Assembly (NCBI GenBank): GCA_021844355.1
Contig: JAKBTP010000069.1
Location: 9,785-18,322, forward strand
Origin: a bacterium
GTDB lineage: Bacteria; Chloroflexota; Dormibacteria; Aeolococcales; Bog-877
Direction of reading: 5' to 3'
Length of the DNA: 8,538 nucleotides
The position numbers were made by a program, and so were the translations under genes. This document shows positions 7,164 to 8,538 of the stretch, in pieces (the stretch's first letter is position 1; every line of letters begins with the position of its first letter). The notes under the pieces are model-generated. The model saw only the letters and a list, made by a program, of their open reading frames with translations. It did no database searches and was not told where the DNA came from.

Positions 7164-7170
7164 CTCCTTT
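7164..7170 (-). promoter_or_regulatory. Ribosome-binding site of the second permease
   Basis: AAAGGAG on the minus strand is five nt from the ATG at 7158, inside the 22-bp gap after the ATPase stop. It decides the start: the long upstream open frame in this register overlaps the ATPase gene and is not coding. Confidence 0.8.
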
Positions 7171-7180
7171 CCTGGGCAGG

Positions 7181-8158
7181 TCAGGCCGCCGGGCCGGACT
7201 CCCGCAGCGACCGCCCGGTCTGGCGCAGGAACACGTCGTCCAGGCTGGGCCGGGCGAGGTTGAGGGTGAGGAGCTCGAGCTGGTGAGAGTCCAGCAGCCG
7301 CAGCAGGCTGGGGGCGGCGGTCTCGCCCCGGTCGACGTAGAGTCGCACCGTCTCACCGTCCACCGAGGCCTCCTTCACCCAGGGCTCGGGCCGCACCAGC
7401 TCCAGGGCTCTTCCCACGTCACCCCGGACGCCGAAGGTGATCACGTCCCCGGCCACCTCCCGCTTGAGCTGGTCGGGGGTGCCGCGGGCCACGATCCGAC
7501 CGTGGTCGATGATGGCCAGCCGGTCGCAGAGCGCATCCGCCTCCTCCAGGTAGTGGGTGGTGAGGAAGACGGTGGTGCCTGCCTCCCGCAGCCTGGTGAC
7601 CTCCTCCCACATCCGGGCCCGGCTCTGGGGATCCAGCCCGGTGGTGGGCTCGTCGAGGAAGAGGAGCTCCGGACGGTGCACCAATCCGATCCCCATGTCC
7701 AGGCGGCGCCGCTGGCCGCCGGAGTACGTCTTCACCTTGCGATCGGCGCAGACCTCAAGGTCCAGGGCGGTGATGAGCTCCTCGGCTCGCCTTCTCGCCG
7801 TGGCCGGGTCGGCGCCGTACAGCCGGGCCTCGAAGACCAGCTCCGAGCGGCCGGTCACTGAGGGGTCGGCCCCCCCGACCTGCCCCACGTAGCCGATCTT
7901 GCGCCGAACCCGGTCGGGGTGGCGGAGAAGGTCCTCCCCGGCGACCTGGGCCTCCCCCGAGGTCGGGGGAAGGAGGGTGGCGAGCATCCGCAGGGTGGTG
8001 GTCTTGCCGGCTCCGTTAGGGCCGAGGAAGCCGAAGATCTCGCCGTGGGAGACCTCGAGGTCGATTCCCGCCACCGCCTCCAGCACCCCCCGCCGCCCTT
8101 TGAAGGTCCGGCGCAGCTCCGAGGTGGTGATGGCAGTGCCGGCCCTGTCACTGGGCAT
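7181..8158 (-). CDS. ABC transporter ATP-binding protein, DrrA family
   Basis: This 325-aa cytoplasmic ATPase drives the permease encoded just downstream. All nucleotide-binding motifs are canonical: Walker A GPNGAGKTT (46-54), Q-loop Q93, signature YSGGQ (145-149), Walker B LLFLDE (165-170) and H-loop H202 in LTTHYLEEAD. Residues about 235-325 form the DrrA-type C-terminal domain, ending in the typical LARPSLDDVFLRQTGRSL. DrrA proteins pair with DrrB to export antibiotics or other hydrophobic compounds, but this sequence does not reveal the substrate. The ATG at 8158 is preferred over one at 8173 because GGAGGG lies five nt upstream of it, while the upstream ATG has no ribosome-binding site. 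The first 11 bp overlap the end of a 45-aa ORF, which suggests coupled translation. Confidence 0.93.
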   Translation of the reverse strand: MPSDRAGTAITTSELRRTFKGRRGVLEAVAGIDLEVSHGEIFGFLGPNGAGKTTTLRMLATLLPPTSGEAQVAGEDLLRHPDRVRRKIGYVGQVGGADPSVTGRSELVFEARLYGADPATARRRAEELITALDLEVCADRKVKTYSGGQRRRLDMGIGLVHRPELLFLDEPTTGLDPQSRARMWEEVTRLREAGTTVFLTTHYLEEADALCDRLAIIDHGRIVARGTPDQLKREVAGDVITFGVRGDVGRALELVRPEPWVKEASVDGETVRLYVDRGETAAPSLLRLLDSHQLELLTLNLARPSLDDVFLRQTGRSLRESGPAA

Positions 8159-8285
8159 GGGAGCCCTCCACATGGATTGCCCGGGGGCGCATCACCAGCG
8201 GCACCTCGTCCCGGCTCATCCCGGTGAGGTCGGGGAGCTGGGCTCCGACCCGCGCCAGCCAGGTGAGCCACTCCTCCGTTGCCAC
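8148..8285 (-). CDS. Hypothetical 45-aa protein overlapping the DrrA-type ATPase start
   Basis: I do not recognise this small ORF. It starts at GTG 8285 (MATEEWLTWLARVG...) and stops 11 bp inside the ATPase gene. Coding is supported by codon use: 40 of 45 codons end in G or C, whereas only 22 of the 39 codons above the GTG in the same open frame do. The change falls at this GTG. A GGAG lies eight nt upstream, within the 8289-8308 palindrome. The protein has an amphipathic N-terminal half with two Trp and a polar C-terminal half, with no membrane segment or signal peptide. It may be a true small protein of the exporter operon or only a translated leader that couples expression to the ATPase. 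A longer form from ATG 8405 is possible but unlikely by codon use. Confidence 0.45.
   Translation of the reverse strand: MATEEWLTWLARVGAQLPDLTGMSRDEVPLVMRPRAIHVEGSHAQ
8164..8169 (-). promoter_or_regulatory. Ribosome-binding site of the DrrA-type ATPase
   Basis: GGAGGG on the minus strand lies five nt upstream of the ATG at 8158. It favours that start over the ATG at 8173 and lies inside the coding sequence of the 45-aa ORF. Confidence 0.7.
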
Positions 8286-8288
8286 TGA

Positions 8289-8308
8289 GTGAACTCCAGT
8301 GAGTTCAC
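8289..8308. promoter_or_regulatory. Perfect 20-bp palindrome, candidate repressor operator or RNA hairpin
   Basis: The plus strand reads GTGAACTC, CAGT, GAGTTCAC, with eight-base arms that match perfectly around a four-base centre. Imperfectly spaced outer arms GCCAC (8281-8285) and GTGGC (8313-8317) extend the symmetry. Size and symmetry suit a dimeric repressor such as a TetR-family protein, which often controls DrrAB-type exporters. In the minus-strand transcript the same bases would form an 8-bp stem that buries the GGAG before GTG 8285. No regulator gene is seen in the window. Confidence 0.6.
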
Positions 8309-8446
8309 GACTGTGGCACCCCTCGCGGGGTTCCTCCCCCATTGCTGGGTTCGGTTCTGGCCTCACTGCGAACCGCCCGCGCCGAAGCGCTGGTCTTACG
8401 TCCACTCCCCAGGTGCCGAGTGACCCGGCATCCGAGCCGCCGCCTG

Positions 8447-8452
8447 TACCAT
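8447..8452 (+). promoter_or_regulatory. Putative leaderless -10 box of a divergent plus-strand gene
   Basis: TACCAT (TANNNT) ends 6 nt before the ATG at 8459, the same spacing as the box at 1823-1828. A 14-bp perfect palindrome (CCATCTCGAGATGG, 8449-8462) overlaps the box and the start codon, a position where bound protein would block transcription. No convincing -35 is seen: GTGACC at 8420-8425 is too far upstream. Confidence 0.35.
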
Positions 8453-8458
8453 CTCGAG

Positions 8459-8538
8459 ATGGCCCGGGAACGAACGGGGCCGTGGCTCCAACTGAGCCAC
8501 AACTGGCATGGTCCGGCCAGTCGCGGAGGTTTCGGGCC
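8459..8538 (+). CDS. Possible start of a plus-strand gene, cut by the window edge
   Basis: An ATG at 8459 opens 26 codons (MARERTGPWLQLSHNWHG...) with no stop before the window end. The main support is the -10-like box at leaderless spacing and its divergent position from the exporter operon, where a regulator gene is common. Against it, only about 18 of 26 codons end in G or C, the residues match no family I recognise, and another plus frame (GTG at 8482) is open as well. The call is tentative. Confidence 0.25.
   Translation, partial: MARERTGPWLQLSHNWHGPASRGGFG
8482..8500. repeat. Inverted repeat resembling the 8289-8308 palindrome
   Basis: GTGGCTC, CAACT, GAGCCAC: seven-base perfect arms around a five-base centre. 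Like the 20-bp palindrome it begins GTG, carries CTC-CA at the left of centre and GAG at the right, and ends CAC. It may be a second, weaker site for the same regulator, or chance in G+C-rich DNA. Confidence 0.35.

Larger units (their letters stand above)
8286..8458. promoter_or_regulatory. Upstream regulatory region of the second exporter operon
   Basis: These 173 bp lie between the minus-strand 45-aa ORF and a possible plus-strand gene. They hold the 20-bp palindrome at 8289-8308, a small hairpin ACCCC-TCGC-GGGGT at 8318-8331 with no T run after it, and a TANNNT box at 8447-8452. G+C at third positions is low in every open frame here, consistent with non-coding DNA. I see no confident minus-strand -10/-35 pair for the exporter operon. 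Confidence 0.5.

Noticed and set aside
7159..7356. Upstream extension of the second permease
   Set aside because: It would overlap the ATPase gene out of frame and encodes Cys/Pro/Ser-rich sequence, while a strong AAAGGAG precedes ATG 7158.
8318..8331. ACCCC-TCGC-GGGGT hairpin considered as a terminator
   Set aside because: The stem is only five base pairs and no T run follows on either strand.
8305..8502. Minus-strand 65-codon frame near the right edge
   Set aside because: It has an Arg/Ser-rich product with poor third-position G+C, covers the palindromes and the divergent start, and has no family resemblance.

Overview
The window is strongly G+C-rich (about 70% by eye) with nearly every gene third position G or C. 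Its genes suggest a high-GC soil-type bacterium. Actinobacteria fit, and so do Dormibacterota or other deep Terrabacteria lineages, because three start codons are preceded by a TANNNT-like -10 box at leaderless spacing. No rRNA or other phylogenetic marker is present, so the lineage is an inference only.

Layout, left to right. (1) Positions 1-1816, minus strand: a compact operon made of a 74-aa protein of unknown function, a 302-aa ABC ATPase with atypical switch residues, and the first 228 residues of an ABC-2 permease that runs off the left edge. (2) Positions 1891-6393, plus strand: a three-gene operon made of an SbcD/Mre11-like nuclease (YhaO type), an 821-aa SbcC/Rad50-like ATPase (YhaN type) with a transmembrane hairpin in mid-protein, and a BtuF-like binding protein without a signal peptide, 5 bp after the ATPase. 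(3) Positions 6397-8285, minus strand: a second export operon made of a 45-aa small ORF, a DrrA-type ATPase and an ABC-2 permease. The 45-aa ORF overlaps the ATPase start and is preceded by a perfect 20-bp palindrome. (4) Positions 8286-8538: a regulatory region with several inverted repeats and, perhaps, the first codons of a divergent plus-strand gene.

How the genes work together. The nuclease and ATPase should form an Mre11-Rad50-like DNA-end processing complex, held at the membrane by the ATPase's hairpin instead of being joined through a zinc hook. The flanking ATPase/permease pairs are separate ABC-2 exporters whose substrates cannot be read from sequence. Nothing here is a mobile element, CRISPR array or RNA gene. 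The most unusual points are the nuclease/ATPase/binding-protein operon, the degenerate first ABC ATPase, and the small ORF whose ribosome-binding site lies inside a palindrome.
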